Of a stretch of 64,000 bases of DNA, positions 22,669 to 34,489 are shown piece by piece; the stretch's first letter is position 1; every line of letters begins with the position of its first letter. The stretch comes from Branchiostoma floridae. Lineage: Eukaryota > Chordata > Leptocardii > Amphioxiformes > Branchiostomatidae. The stretch covers positions 6,656,976 to 6,720,975 of the forward strand of contig NC_049990.1 of the NCBI RefSeq assembly GCF_000003815.2. Reading direction: 5' to 3'. The translations under genes and the position numbers were made by a program. The notes below the pieces were generated by a model that was given only the letters and a program-made list of their open reading frames with translations, ran no database searches and was not told the DNA's origin.

Positions 22669-25274
22669 TCCTGGGTGGGAGGGGCTGCGAGACAACGGCA
22701 CGGCGGGTGCTCTGAAACACCTCCCTTCGAGCTGATAACTTCTTGAAACAGCGGAGGCGCGTGCTTGGCGCGTGCTTTTGTGTTTTTACTACGATATTTT
22801 GTTATTTTTTCCCCAATCAACTGGTGTTTTCACGATTCTGTAAAAGCCGAGGTTGAGTTGCGTGCTCCGCGCGATAATATTGGTGAACAAACGCACTCAG
22901 AGAGAATAACTACTAACGTTAGCACTAGTGCAATTTTCTCAGACAGGCCAATAACTGTGGTAACGCTACGTGTATGTGGTAACGTGGGGATTTCTTTGGA
23001 TGTTTCCTGACATTATAAGTAACTGACATATAATCATAAAAATGTAGCGAGACCTGTTCGTTTTTATCCACAGTACTGAATAGGAACGTTTTAATGAACT
23101 TGAGTAACTCAAGTTCATGCATAGAGCTGTCGTCCAAATGAAACACGGAATGGTGTCACGGTTCTAGTTAACCGATTTTTGAGTAAAAAAAAAACATTTG
23201 AGCAAAAAGAAACACATGACTACGTTAGACGCAAGGTCACTGCGTGTCGCCGGCGGTTACATAAAAAAACTCAAAGTTTTACGCCTGAGACATAAAGGTA
23301 TGTGAAACAAAAACGATGGACTTGATGAGTTTATTTCGCTATTAAACTGACCTTGAACAAACATGATTAACTGCAGCGTGGAACGCCCGCCCCATCTTAG
23401 GTCACGGTCATTCCGTTCACCTTGTTGTTCATCATGTAAGTTACCACAGCGCTGCGTTGGTCCCCAGCAAGCAAGTGGAGCACGGAAACGAAGTCAGCTG
23501 GGTACATTACAATTAAGCTACGTGCAGCTTTATACACGGTGGGAGTGGCCGGCACAGCACAAAACCCCAGGCACAAAATCAACGCGAAAGTTTAGTGTAG
23601 CAGAAACCTAACCCCTTAAAGTTTGCATGATTGACAGGCGGACGGGTTCGAAGTGTGCCGGGCGGCACGTATTGATAATGAGGGCATAAACAAACTACGT
23701 ACATCAAACGTAAATCAAAATTGTTTGCTAAAAATTAAAAGAAATTTATGAAATGTGAATTGCGGACTCTGAAAAAAATGATCGAGCCGTTCAAATATGA
23801 ATGAATTTACACAGATTGACAGGAATCATATAGCGGAGGAAGCATATAGCGGAGAAGAGCTGCGTACTGTGAAGATTACATGGAGTGTGCAGGGGTAGCC
23901 ATATCAATTTCAGCTCTGAGAGTATCCGTCAACTGCGTGACGTGAACGAATATAATAGATTTGTGGCAATTTTAGCGATTACGCTAACCAGCTGTTTCTA
24001 TGAATTTGTGCGATTTACAGTAGTTGGTAACCACTAGACGGCGATCGCGCCGCGCTCTTACTGCGACATAAATAGGATTGTGTAGCCTTCGATTTCACAC
24101 TGGGTATATTATAGAAAACGTAAAAGTGTGACAGAGCATGCTGAGGAGAACCCTTCGCGCTGCGTAGTACAAGCGGCAAACTCTGTGAGACGTTTTTGTG
24201 AATGTACCTTCCGATTTTTGTGCTACGCTAGACAGTGTGCCGTAACTTGGTAGGCTTGTTTTAATTTTGCTCTCTTCAAAGTTAGTCTAATTCAAGAAGA
24301 CAGAAACGAGAATTCAATTCTATAATATTTTGGCTTCCTTTTGACAATAAAATTGTGACTGTGTGTGCTTCTTGTCTCACGTGAGGCTGAAAAAAATTCC
24401 TAGGCCCTGACCCTCCCGCAGACGGCCGTCTTCCCCACGCTAAATGTCGTCGAGTAAACCCTGTTGACGACCGTCAGAAATGGAGAACCTTTGTGGACAG
24501 ACAGACTGCCCTGTGGCTTGTAGCTATGGGACTGAGATGAGATGATGATGAGAAACCCTGTGTGGAACAATATTAGACGTTGTGTTCATTATTCAAGATG
24601 CATAACGTTACAGATAAAAAATTATCAACATTTATTTGTACCTTCTTGTCTTATCCTGTGTCAACATCTGCAACTATTTCAGTTTACCCTTCCTGGTAGA
24701 AATGCTAGGCTAGACCATGTGAAGGTAACATTCTGTATTTGCTTGCAAATGTTACCTGTCTAGTCTTATATTCCTTTCTATCATGAGCACCCGAGACATT
24801 TCTGCCTTTCGTGCACATCGTATTGTTAGCCTCTAAGCTATTTTGAAACGGGTTCTGTATATATAAGGACTATGTCAGCCTCCACCAGGCCTTCTTTAGA
24901 GGCTATGGACAGCAGAATTTGGTGAATAATTGTCCATGACAGTGAACCCGGGTAAGGGTCATATTTCCTCATGGCAACAAATAATGTGGTGGCCAAACTC
25001 TGACAATTTTTTTTTCTCTATTTGGCTAAATTTTATCAGTTTTCAGCCAGTTTATTTTGTCCGATGGGGACTAAGACCTAGCAGCTAAAATACGGAAGGA
25101 TACCAGGCTAGCACTACCCTTGTGGACATCAAGAACAAAACAGGCTTCACGAAAAAATGGTCTTTTGTTGTGTTCCTTTCCTATTCAAACGAGTCGTCAC
25201 CATAGCTACCCCCTCCAATGGAGGTTAGCCCCACGCGGTTTCACTAACATTTCTGTATTCTATTGTTGTTGCAG
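22669..25274. other. Upstream sequence of the PID1-like exon
   Basis: Besides the dispersed repeat at 24150, there is no confident exon. A TIR-like end GGATACCAGGCTA occurs at about 25099, and the stretch GCCTCCACCAGGCCTTC at about 24886 recurs near 10582. The acceptor TTGTTGTTGCAG closes the interval at 25274. Confidence 0.45.
24150..24400. repeat. Dispersed repeat, copy 2 (partner at 9268)
   Basis: Diverged second copy of the noncoding repeat at 9268-9520, in the same orientation. Shared blocks include TACAAGCGGCAAAC, GACAGTGTGCC and TTGTCTCACGTGAGG. Confidence 0.75.
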
Positions 25275-25307
25275 TGACACGCCGGGGAAGAAGAGAGAGG
25301 TGCAGCC

Positions 25308-26153
25308 ATGTTGTTGAGAAAGTCTCTCTCCTTGCTGACGCTACGGCGCGGAAAGGACGTCGAAGCCATCGAACTGTCTGAGACAGAGGCGTCGCGACAG
25401 AAGACGCGTCACGTCGGATTTATGGTGGTGTACGTCGGTAAAGTACCGCTTGGAGACGGCGTTACGCCGGGGCCTGGATGCACCGAGGCCGCCGTGGCCC
25501 AGTTAGTCGGACCGGCAGCAGCAAACGGCAACGTGGAGGTTCCAGGCCGCTTGGACATACTTCCACACGGGATTAGACTGTCGAAGACTCCAGAGGAGAG
25601 TGACGACGACATTGGCGTTCAACAACAGCAACAAAACCAGGACACGCTGACGACGTTTGACTTGCAGAGAATCGCCTTCTGTTCGGCAGACCACAAGGCG
25701 AGGAACAATGTGTTCTCCTGGGTGTACCGAGAGGTTGGGGAGGTCGGGCGGCCCGTGCTGGAATGCCACGCGGTGTTGTGTGAGAGTCAGCGCCACGCCA
25801 AGTTCTTCGCGCTCCGGCTCGGCCACTTCTTCAACTCCGCCTGGAACCAGATGGCGCGCGCCGAGCAGTCGCTGCGACTCCTTCAGGAGGGAAGGAAGAT
25901 TCGAAGAAGCAGCACCCAACACGAATGTCTTGGCACCTCCTCCACGACGACAACAACATATCCTAAAGCCCCTCACGATCACCGAGACCTGGACTCTTCG
26001 CAAACCAACGGAGTCGCAGGCAAACCAACACAGAACGGTGCGGTGGTACCAACAACAGGGGCACACATTTCGGCAGAGTCCGGCCAGGACATGTTGAAGA
26101 ACGCTGACATCCAACATACATCTCAAAATGGCGTTGCCGAGATCTTCATATAA
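25308..26153 (+). CDS. PID1: PID1-like PTB-domain protein, coding exon
   Basis: The 281-residue protein has one phosphotyrosine-binding (PTB/PID) domain, at about 33-185. Vertebrate PID1 is a cytoplasmic PTB adaptor that binds the LRP1 tail and affects insulin signalling in fat and muscle cells. The order of motifs fits PID1: LLTLRRGKDVEAIEL (9-23), VYVGKV (41-46), GCTE (57-60), FDLQRIAFCSADHKARNNVF (117-136), SWVYREV (137-143) and ECHAVLCES (152-160). Two extensions are unusual: an acidic/Gln insertion (95-110, QQQQQNQ) within the domain and a Ser/Thr/Gln-rich tail of about 90 residues that human PID1 lacks. The exon begins after TTGTTGCAG at 25275. An in-frame TGA at 25275-25277 lies just upstream, supporting ATG 25308. 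A noncoding upstream exon must exist. Antisense frames across the GC-rich exon are shadows. Confidence 0.88.
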   Translation: MLLRKSLSLLTLRRGKDVEAIELSETEASRQKTRHVGFMVVYVGKVPLGDGVTPGPGCTEAAVAQLVGPAAANGNVEVPGRLDILPHGIRLSKTPEESDDDIGVQQQQQNQDTLTTFDLQRIAFCSADHKARNNVFSWVYREVGEVGRPVLECHAVLCESQRHAKFFALRLGHFFNSAWNQMARAEQSLRLLQEGRKIRRSSTQHECLGTSSTTTTTYPKAPHDHRDLDSSQTNGVAGKPTQNGAVVPTTGAHISAESGQDMLKNADIQHTSQNGVAEIFI

Positions 26154-26669
26154 TCTCAAATGACTACTGAATTTGTTGCGGATATCTTGCCAATATTGAA
26201 CAATAATACTTTACCGAACACGCACATTTGCTGAGGATGGAGACCCGAAATGCAGTAGAAATTTTACAAATGATAAGGTTACCCGTGCTGGTGTTGTTGT
26301 TGTTTTTGTTCTTTGAGAATGTGTAATTATGTTCTTATCTTCGTCATAAGTTTAGCTCCACAACAGAGTAGTGAATAGAAGCGGCTATCTTTTAAGTCAT
26401 CGTGGTTTAGAGACTGTACGTTCGCATGGTAGTTTACCTGTCTCTGTTAGACTATCTGAGTTGCTGCAACAATAGTAGAAACTGACTGTGATTTTCAACT
26501 ATTTCTACTATTGGATATCAGCAAGCAAAGGAATTTGGTAGAGTCAGAGCCTATGATGTTCTGATTGTGACATCGATTTTAACCTGGACCGAAACGAATA
26601 TAGACGAAATGCTTTTCTGTAAGAATTAGAATCTGATAGCCATTCAATTGTAACATATCTTTCTTTCTG

Positions 26670-26675
26670 ATTAAA
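26670..26675 (+). terminator. Candidate polyadenylation signal of the PID1-like gene
   Basis: ATTAAA occurs about 515 bp after the stop codon in AT-rich 3' sequence. This is an inference from the hexamer and its position. Confidence 0.3.
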
Positions 26676-27678
26676 CCATTTGCAATACGTATATTGAAGA
26701 AGTTCAGCCTACTAATTTGTAGCTTGTACCGCGAACCGTTTCAAAACACAAAAATATCTTGACAAGAATCATAACTGAAACGTCATAGTTAATTTTTTGT
26801 CGTCTTTTTGCTTGACCAACTCCCTGCTAGTACTGTAGTGCCATTCCGTGGTGATGGCAATAGCAACATATACTGTACATCTTGAGTGGGCTAACTACAG
26901 GTCTGTAGTTGTATATTGGTCACGTTTGTTGTACGAGATCTTCGCACGATCGCAAACTGTGGGCATCATTGGGACAGTCGTGCGTATGTCGTACACAATT
27001 CAACTGTCTTGTTACGGTAAGGTTGTCTTTGATCCTTGTCGCACGTTGGTTCTGACACGACCTTTAACATAAAAAATTCACGCGACAGCCTGCACGAAAT
27101 GTGGTCGCGCCATAATCTTAAGCTTATACACGATTTCATCTCTTTCTTTCCTCTTTGTAATACCATAACAAAACCGATACCTTCTCATATTTCCGTACGC
27201 GTTAACAATGCGAATCCGTATTTCTGTACCCATACTAGATTGAATGTACATGAATGTTTGTACTCTTATGATCTGTATTTAGCCTATCAGAGCAGGTATG
27301 TAGAGTAAATGTATTCCTTATTTGTTCATTCATTCCTTGTTCATGTGAGTGTCGATAAGAGACGTAGTCAGGCGACTGGAGTGAACCTCGCCAGAGTGGA
27401 GACAAAGGGCGAACTAATCCTGTTATCTTCCAGGTTCTGCCCGGATTCCTGCCTATTCTTAAGGACAATTTTCCCACCACGACGAAAATCCCACTCCTGT
27501 ACACAACAGTGCTGGCCGGTGTCGTGCCAAATTATTTCCCCTGGCAAATGTTCGCCCCACCAGTGTTTGGGGGTTTCCAGTATACCTGAGGGGAGGGGAG
27601 TCCGTCACATTCGTGGGCATTGGTTATTTTCAAGCAGACGTCTGAGAAGATTTTGAGAGATGGGGTCACGCTGCGGAG

Positions 27679-27793
27679 GCTAACCCTAACGCTGATCCTA
27701 ACCTTACGTTAATCCTAACCCTAATCCCTAACCCCTGACCCCAACCCCTAACCCTAACCCCTATTCCTAACCCCTAACCTTAACCCTAACTTG
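27679..27793 (-). repeat. Degenerate interstitial telomere-like repeat (CCCTAA/TTAGGG)
   Basis: About 115 bp are built of CCTAA, CCCTAA and CCCCTAA units with some CCTTA and CCTGA variants; on the minus strand this is TTAGGG-like. Chordate telomeres are TTAGGG. The tract is flanked by ordinary unique sequence on both sides, so it is internal, not a chromosome end. Confidence 0.85.
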
Positions 27794-28733
27794 CGTTTTT
27801 CTCTCTTACTACATGGAGGTATAAACAACCTCAAAAATATGCGAACCACTATACACATCTGCTAGAAGATTCCCTTACTTTTAGACTAGGCTTCGACCTA
27901 AAAGGGTAACGTAGATAATTCAAAGACGACTATGAAGATTTACTTTATCATATTTTATCAGTATACTGAATCGGTTTTTCCTACGAAAACCGTTCCTAAA
28001 CTTAAGCGGCTGCTACTTCATCAAAGCTACGAGACTCTTATGCCACCTGTTCAAATGTCTTAGCAGGTCTCTTCACACTCAAGAGCTCACAAAGACAGTG
28101 CAGTCTTTCTGAACTCTCCCCACACTTACATACACTTCTAAGGGGCACCTGAGTAAACCGAAGACTAATTGAGAAACACGTCACGATGTGCTCTGGAGAT
28201 GACGCGTGCAAGTGGACTCAAGAACAACCATTTGAGTGTGATGTTCTTACCCTAGGGAGGAGGTTCATCCCGAAGGGGGTACTGTTTTGGGTTGTGTATG
28301 TGGGTTTGCACTTATATCTCAAGATACTGTAAGTGTTGATGGGTTTGTATTATTTGTGGCTTGTAAGTAGTTATGAGATCCTGAACGAATTAAAATAGAG
28401 ATTTGGGCCCCTAGCAGTATTCTCTGGTATTGCAGTATTACAGGACAATATCCCTTTCCTCAAAGTAGTGTGGTATTGTCCATGGACAGCTAGTCAGCCA
28501 ACTGCACTACAATGGCCACTATATGGGAGTGAGATAGCTGCGAGTGATAAAGGAATGAAGCGAATAAGAGAATCACAAATATCTATGCAACCTTGCCATT
28601 AGGGTCTGGTTAAACGTAAAGCCGGTATGCCCGTGTATGGGAGATCCTTGCAAGTTAACGTTAGCCTTAAACCTCTGAGCGTTTTAAGACCCCAACCCAC
28701 TTATCTAGAAGAGTACGGTTAGCCCGAAGTATT

Positions 28734-28826
28734 TGGCCTGGTATCCAGCCGTATTATAGCTCCCGAGTCTCTTGCGAAGAGAACAGATGACACTCGGGAG
28801 CTATAATACGGCTGGATACCAGGCTA
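28734..28826. mobile_element. Hairpin MITE with TAGCCTGG-type ends and 9-bp target duplication
   Basis: The arms CCTGGTATCCAGCCGTATTA and its complement (continuing through TAGCTCCCGAGT) are a perfect 32-bp inverted repeat around a loop of about 23 bases. The flanks CGAAGTATT (28725-28733) and CTAAGTATT (28827-28835) agree in 8 of 9 positions. The right end GGCTA and left TGGCC correspond to the TAGCC ends of the elements at 38545 and 41396. Confidence 0.8.
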
Positions 28827-29360
28827 CTAAGTATTTCGCCATAAACGCGAGTCAAATTAAAGCCGTGTTGCACTATCAGCTATAGAAAAAGGATTTCACT
28901 TCGTCTCAGGCATAACGACGAAACAAGAAAAAGAATCGGTCCCAAAGAAGAAATTTTCGAGTGTGAAGTTTTGTAACTTTACCGTAATGTCTGAAAACGG
29001 GTTGGGCAAAGGTTAATGGCATTTTGGAGTCGCTTTTTGTGTTGTTAAGTCCGTTAATCTTTTGTTATGACTGCTGTGAATGAAAAAGAATCCACTTAGC
29101 GCACAGTGGGTCGCGTTGTGTCTGCTTGCTGACGTCAAGGTGTTGGGAAGCACTGCCCCATGCGGAGGTAAGTAAAAGTGCAGAGATTCTGGACAGGCTT
29201 TGTACAGGTGCATGATTTACAAATCACTACGTTGGTCTTCATCAAAGTAACTACAGGCAAAAAGCATGGATATTCGCTAATCCCTTCTTGGTTTATACTG
29301 TTTCAAAGGCTGCAATGAAACGCTCCTCCAGTTCCAAGGGAAGGTGCTAGAGGGTCAAAA

Positions 29361-29531
29361 CAATGGACCGATCCTGTCGAACGCCATATCGAACAAATAG
29401 AACCCCCTATTCTATTTCGAACACCTCCGTCAAAAACAGCCCCAGGGAGATAGAAATGGCTATTTTTGACGGAGGTGTTCGAAATAGAACCATGATCGAA
29501 CAGGGTGCGGGGTTTTGGGATCGGTCCATTG
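29361..29531. mobile_element. Palindromic foldback element of about 171 bp
   Basis: The outer ends CAATGGACCGATCC and GGATCGGTCCATTG are complementary. The inner arms TTCTATTTCGAACACCTCCG and CGGAGGTGTTCGAAATAGAA are a perfect pair continuing through TCAAAAA. No transposase frame is seen and no target duplication was recognised. Confidence 0.75.
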
Positions 29532-31929
29532 TCAGGTGCCCAAGAGTTCTGATGCAGTACCAAGGACAGCCACCACGGAGTGCCTAAATCGAATCATTTC
29601 TTCGATCGCGAAAGATTTTGATTATCAAGAATGCACGTTTTTGCTTCCCGAATTTTTCCTAACAGCAAATACTGAACTAAGGAGGGTCACAATAGTTAGC
29701 TCTTGTGCCTAGACCCTACTATGAGAGAAATAAAAAAAGGAAAGGGTTTAAACCATTAAAGATCCTTTCTTGGGGGGAATTACCTGCCCACAAGGCCGCC
29801 AGGATGAATATCAATGAACAGCATACACTCGCCGCAAGGAGTCGCTTCATAGCCCAATGTCCGCCGCCATGAATGTACTCTGTCGTTTGTTAAAGCCCAT
29901 TGCGCATGGCTAACCATGATATTTAATAACTTGTGAGAAGAATGTTGTAGGATGCGTATGGACAATCGACACTTTTCAAAGGAATACTAGTAAACGCCAT
30001 GGTCAATATTGACCGAAGAAGGCCATACATGTAGAACTGGTACTGCCAAGATTCAGTTTGAGAACAAAACTGAAACTAATATTGAAAATACATAACTGCT
30101 GTAACACAAACAGACAAATATTCAGACCGCATTCCTAATGTACTTGCACGTAAAGTATACTGACCCCATGACATGGAACTCGGCTTTGTTTAGGGAGATA
30201 GGATCATTTGTCTCCACAAGGCTGATGAATTACTAATTCTGGCAACTCGCTTCGTACTTCGCTTCCTACCACTCTGGCAATGGCGGCCTTTACTCTGCGG
30301 TAAGCTGTGCTTGGCAAAGGTATATAGGATCTACTTTATTTTTTTGCAGCAAGCTCCCAGTCCATATTCTGGGAGGCGATAATCCACATTGTGTACAAGT
30401 AGGCAAATATATCCACGATTGTTTATACCGTAGAACCAATAGTGTAAATGACATGCTAGACTCTTTATGTTGATGTATCCATACCTATAGATATCCATAT
30501 ATATATGTGTTTACTTGTACTGTAAGTAGTTGTTATACATGTAGACCTTACGAAAGTCGCTGTACTTTTGTCGTGTCAATAAAGATTGTATTATCAAGAC
30601 AGTACTAAGACGCAAATAGCTCTAGTACTTTACATAACAGAGCTAGTACCTAGAAGTTACTGAAAACTAATTACAATGTATACTGTATACTAGTATACCG
30701 TGTAAAAACTGACAGAATAGTGATGCCGGGATCTGAGGTGGAAATAGCCATCTTAGTGTACGGTTAATTAGACGACGGTGTGAATACACATACGTTGAAA
30801 CATCTAATTTTCCATTCCATACACGGTGTTCAAAATCCTTGCAAAACAAAAAGATTATCTTTCAAAATTATCCCTTATACGTATGGCGCTCGGAACTCCT
30901 GTAATAACCCTTTACGTGCATGTAATTCTAATATCCGTTGTGAACGTAATCAAGTCATTTTCCTGCTATGTTTAAAGATGATGAAATTTCTTAGAAATTT
31001 AAGGTGTGTTTCATGAACAAAGGCGGCGAGGTAACAGAATTCGTTACAAAGGACGCGGGCGTATTTGACGCACTCCACTGCAATTCATGTGATCAAAGGA
31101 GTGAAAGAAATTGCTAATTTGCATACGCAGCCACGTACAGAATATGTGTATATATAGCCTCAACGATGATTGTAACTTGGATAATCGTGCGATGATTTTA
31201 AATGCGCTACAATTCTTTACATTATTCAAAAATTCAGAAAGAAAATACACAGTGGTGCGCAATACGATTATACCTAGATGGCAAATTATGCACAAAATGA
31301 TATATATACAAAAACGTACATCTGTGTGCTTGTTCTTCAGGATATTTGTGGTCTGAATGGTCTGTAAGCAACACTTGATAATGTGTATATGTATCTGCAA
31401 ACTACTCGTTTGTTAACGGCACTCAACAAGTGGGTGTATACGTACAATAAAGTTCTTCATTCATTCAATAAACAGAAATATATATTCAAATGAAGGAAAT
31501 AGTTGTGACTATACAAAAACGCGAGGTTGTTGTGCTTTACTTCTGTAGCGGCTCAACGATCGTGACTAGTATCTAATTCCACAAGAATATGTCTTTCTGG
31601 GGATTTAGCTCCCGCTTCTTATACCAGTATCAGGGCTGAAATACCACCTGCATATAACGTCATCTACCAGGTATCCTAAGACTTTACCATATAAAGAAAC
31701 GTTAAGTGTTGTCGGTGCCCTCTGAACAATGTTCTGAACACCTGAACATCTGAAGTGTACATACCTCGGAGGTATAATGATACTGGATTGGTAGATCTCT
31801 TTGAATTTATCGTTTTTGTAACGTCCATTTTCATGAATGTATAGTGCTATATGATCAGTTGCTGTGTTTGTTTGAGAGATACAGTTATAAGACTTGTCCG
31901 GCACGAGTAATTTCACTTTTTTGGTCATG

Positions 31930-32050
31930 TGTGTAGTCAAGTAGTTAGCGATTTTGCTACCTGAGAACAAAAGGTTGTGAGTTCGAATCCCGACTATTGT
32001 CGCTGTTCACATTACAGTTCCGAAAAAAAAAAATTCCTTAAAATCTGCAA
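31930..32050 (+). repeat. tRNA-derived SINE head
   Basis: An A box-like TAGTCAAGTAGTTAGCGA is followed by GAGTTCGAATCCCGAC (B box) at about 31979-31994 and an A-rich stretch at 32021. The tRNA fold is incomplete, so a SINE copy is more likely than a tRNA gene. Confidence 0.55.
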
Positions 32051-32790
32051 AACTTTCCCAAGCTTTTATCACCTTACCGACCAACAGAAATCAATCTTCT
32101 TGCTTACGTCGTCCAACCCTTTACATATGAAAATGTTGGACTATTCATCTCCTACTGCATATGGAAAAGAAATCAAACCCATCAAATAGCTTAGGTAGAA
32201 ATAGATTTAGATTAGTCGTTACTACCTTTTGATTTATCTAATAGTATGAGTATCATTTGCCTTCTTTGTTAAGTATAATTATGCATACCACTACTACTTT
32301 ACTTTTTATGCAATTAGCCCTCGGGGATGAATTTCCAATAAAGATTATTATTACTTAGGACAAGACGTTCAGCTGTGGCCCATTGCACCGATATAGGGAA
32401 ATGTCCCCGGTTCAATGAACCTGTAAAAAAAATTACGGTCTGTCTTCTCTGTCACGAACCGTGGAAGATTATTAGCTCTTCATTGAGCTAAACTGGCTTG
32501 AAATCACCTTCACTTTCTTAATTAAATTTCACCTACACCGGTGTCGAAACATCTTCTTTTTTTTTGCTTTGTAGTCTCCTTTGTCATTTTAGTTCCCTGC
32601 GTTGTGTAAAGACTGGCTGACAGAAGTAGTAGTAGTAGTGCAGGAACGTAAACCTGATATTTCTAGCCCTGTAAGTACATGTATATAGATTTATATACAC
32701 GCCGGAGCCCATGTGGTGCCTTGAGCTGTTTAAGTTGTCTCGGAGGCCACAGGAAGCCTCGTGGCGGACGGAGCGTCGGTTTAGAGAATT

Positions 32791-32901
32791 AGACGTCTTT
32801 GCGGTCCGCCAAGGTAAATATAATTTATCTCCCGTTTCAGCTGCAGGGACGCCTGTTGCTGGAGTTGGTCAAATGGAAACAGTGTTTCCCGTCACTCTGT
32901 C

Positions 32902-32965
<64 letters not shown>

Positions 32966-33247
32966 CAGCATAAATAAAGAAAAGAAGCTGTGCATGGACG
33001 TTTATTGTATTTGGTACGTGGGTAGATGCTCACAAAAGAAGAAAAAACAACGTCGATTATGAATTTCCTAGCGACTTCCTATAGTATAACAGCAAAATAT
33101 CCGGTTTTATGCGCTGTTTTCATGGCGGAAGGACGGTTTTGACGCCTTTGCGGTCCGCCAAGGTAAATATAAATTATCCCCCGTTTCAGGGACGCCTTTT
33201 GCTGGAGATGGTCAAATGGATATGGATACAGTGTTTCCCGTCAATCT
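32791..33247 (+). repeat. Local duplication of about 110 bp flanking a GT microsatellite
   Basis: Blocks 32791-32900 and 33136-33247 share TTTGCGGTCCGCCAAGGTAA, CCCGTTTCAG, GGGACGCCT-TTGCTGGAG and ACAGTGTTTCCCGTCA. The GT run lies between them. The CCGCCAAG|GTAAAT junction looks like a splice donor in both copies, but no frame continues through it. Confidence 0.75.
32904..32962. repeat. GT microsatellite
   Basis: Uninterrupted GT run of roughly 58 bases. Confidence 0.95.
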
Positions 33248-34171
33248 GACGCAGTATATGCCGAATAAGGAAAAATAACTTACTAAACTTCATTTGAAAG
33301 ATGACTGGGCTTCTGTCATATGTTGACAACATTGCAAGCTTCTCTATTTGTGTGTTGGTGGGTTTTTTTGTCCGTAATGCCCATCGCTGTACCTGCCAAA
33401 TAAGACAACAAAAGTAACTTCTACAAATATCTGCTTATTTTCTGTCATAATGACAATGTTTGTAACATTGCGAACATCGCTCTGCATTTGTGTGTTGGTG
33501 TTTGATGTATGCTGTATTACTTTACATTGTATCTGTCAATAAGAGGTAAACAATTATTGATCATTTATCACATAGCTAAGCTTGTGTTGTAACAGCAATA
33601 CTTGTAACATTTCAAAACGGTTATATACCAACGATTCCCATCTACCTATTAAAATGACTATAAAATGTTATTTTAAAGAAAAAATGTTGGTACACGCATG
33701 TTACCGCAGCGTTCTATTTCTATTAAAAACGCCCTTGTCAAATATGACAAGCAACGATGTCACATTCGATAAAATATTAATGGGGCCCAAGCGAGCTTTT
33801 TCGTAATGATATTGTGCAGGTCATTTATGAGAAACCATCTCTTAGTCCGCTTCCTTTCTAAACGCGATGCTTAGCTTTTAGCTTAAGAGCCGGAGTCGTT
33901 TGAAATTGCATTTTGATATGACTAGCTACAGCCATTTCCTGGTATGGCTGTGATTAAAAGCTTGTGAATGAGGGTCCAAGCGTGGCAATTCCGCAAATGC
34001 ATTCAAACACTCAGCGTCGAGAGGGACGCGCATCACTTCACAATCAATCACTTTGGTATCATCACATGTCCTAGCCTACTAAGCAGGCGCTCGGGATGGG
34101 CTTCTTTTTTTTCTTGTTTGTGTGTTTGAGTTTGTTTTGGGTGCTTGTAATTGGTGCCTTCGACAAGAGGG

Positions 34172-34174
<3 letters not shown>

Positions 34175-34211
<37 letters not shown>

Positions 34212-34263
34212 TGTATGTGTGTGTGTATGTATGTGTGTGTGTGTGTGTGTATGTGAGTGTGTG

Positions 34264-34295
<32 letters not shown>

Positions 34296-34308
34296 CGCGC
34301 GCGCGCAA
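34175..34308. repeat. Compound GT/GTAT/GC microsatellite
   Basis: GT units are interspersed with GTAT and end in GCGCGCGCGC. The downstream sequence (GCTGTGCCATGGACTTCTAT, TCCTAGCGACTTC, TGTCCGGTTTTT, about 34365-34480) is a diverged copy of the sequence following the GT run at 32904, so microsatellite and flank were duplicated together. Confidence 0.9.
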
Positions 34309-34489
34309 GTGTATCGGTGTTTTTGTATGTAACTTACAGTATCATACCAACTCAAGAAAATAAGCTGTGCCATGGACTTCTATTGTATTTGGCATGTGGA
34401 TAGATATTGACAAAACAAACAACAGCGGTCAATGATAGACTTCCTAGCGACTTCTTAGCGACAAAAGCAGAATGTCCGGTTTTTGTATC

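Larger units (their letters stand above)
26676..31929. other. Intergenic DNA downstream of the PID1-like gene
   Basis: Outside the telomere-like tract, the hairpin MITE and the 171-bp foldback, I see no gene. The interval is AT-rich, with AATAAA at about 30579 and 31446 but no exon to attach them to. Confidence 0.45.

Noticed and set aside
25503-26159. 218-residue minus-strand frame opposite the PID1-like exon
   Set aside because: Shadow of the GC-rich coding exon; the plus strand has clear PTB homology.
34048-34373. Several frames of 70-100 residues with Cys-Val or Thr-His runs
   Set aside because: Low-complexity translation of the compound GT microsatellite.
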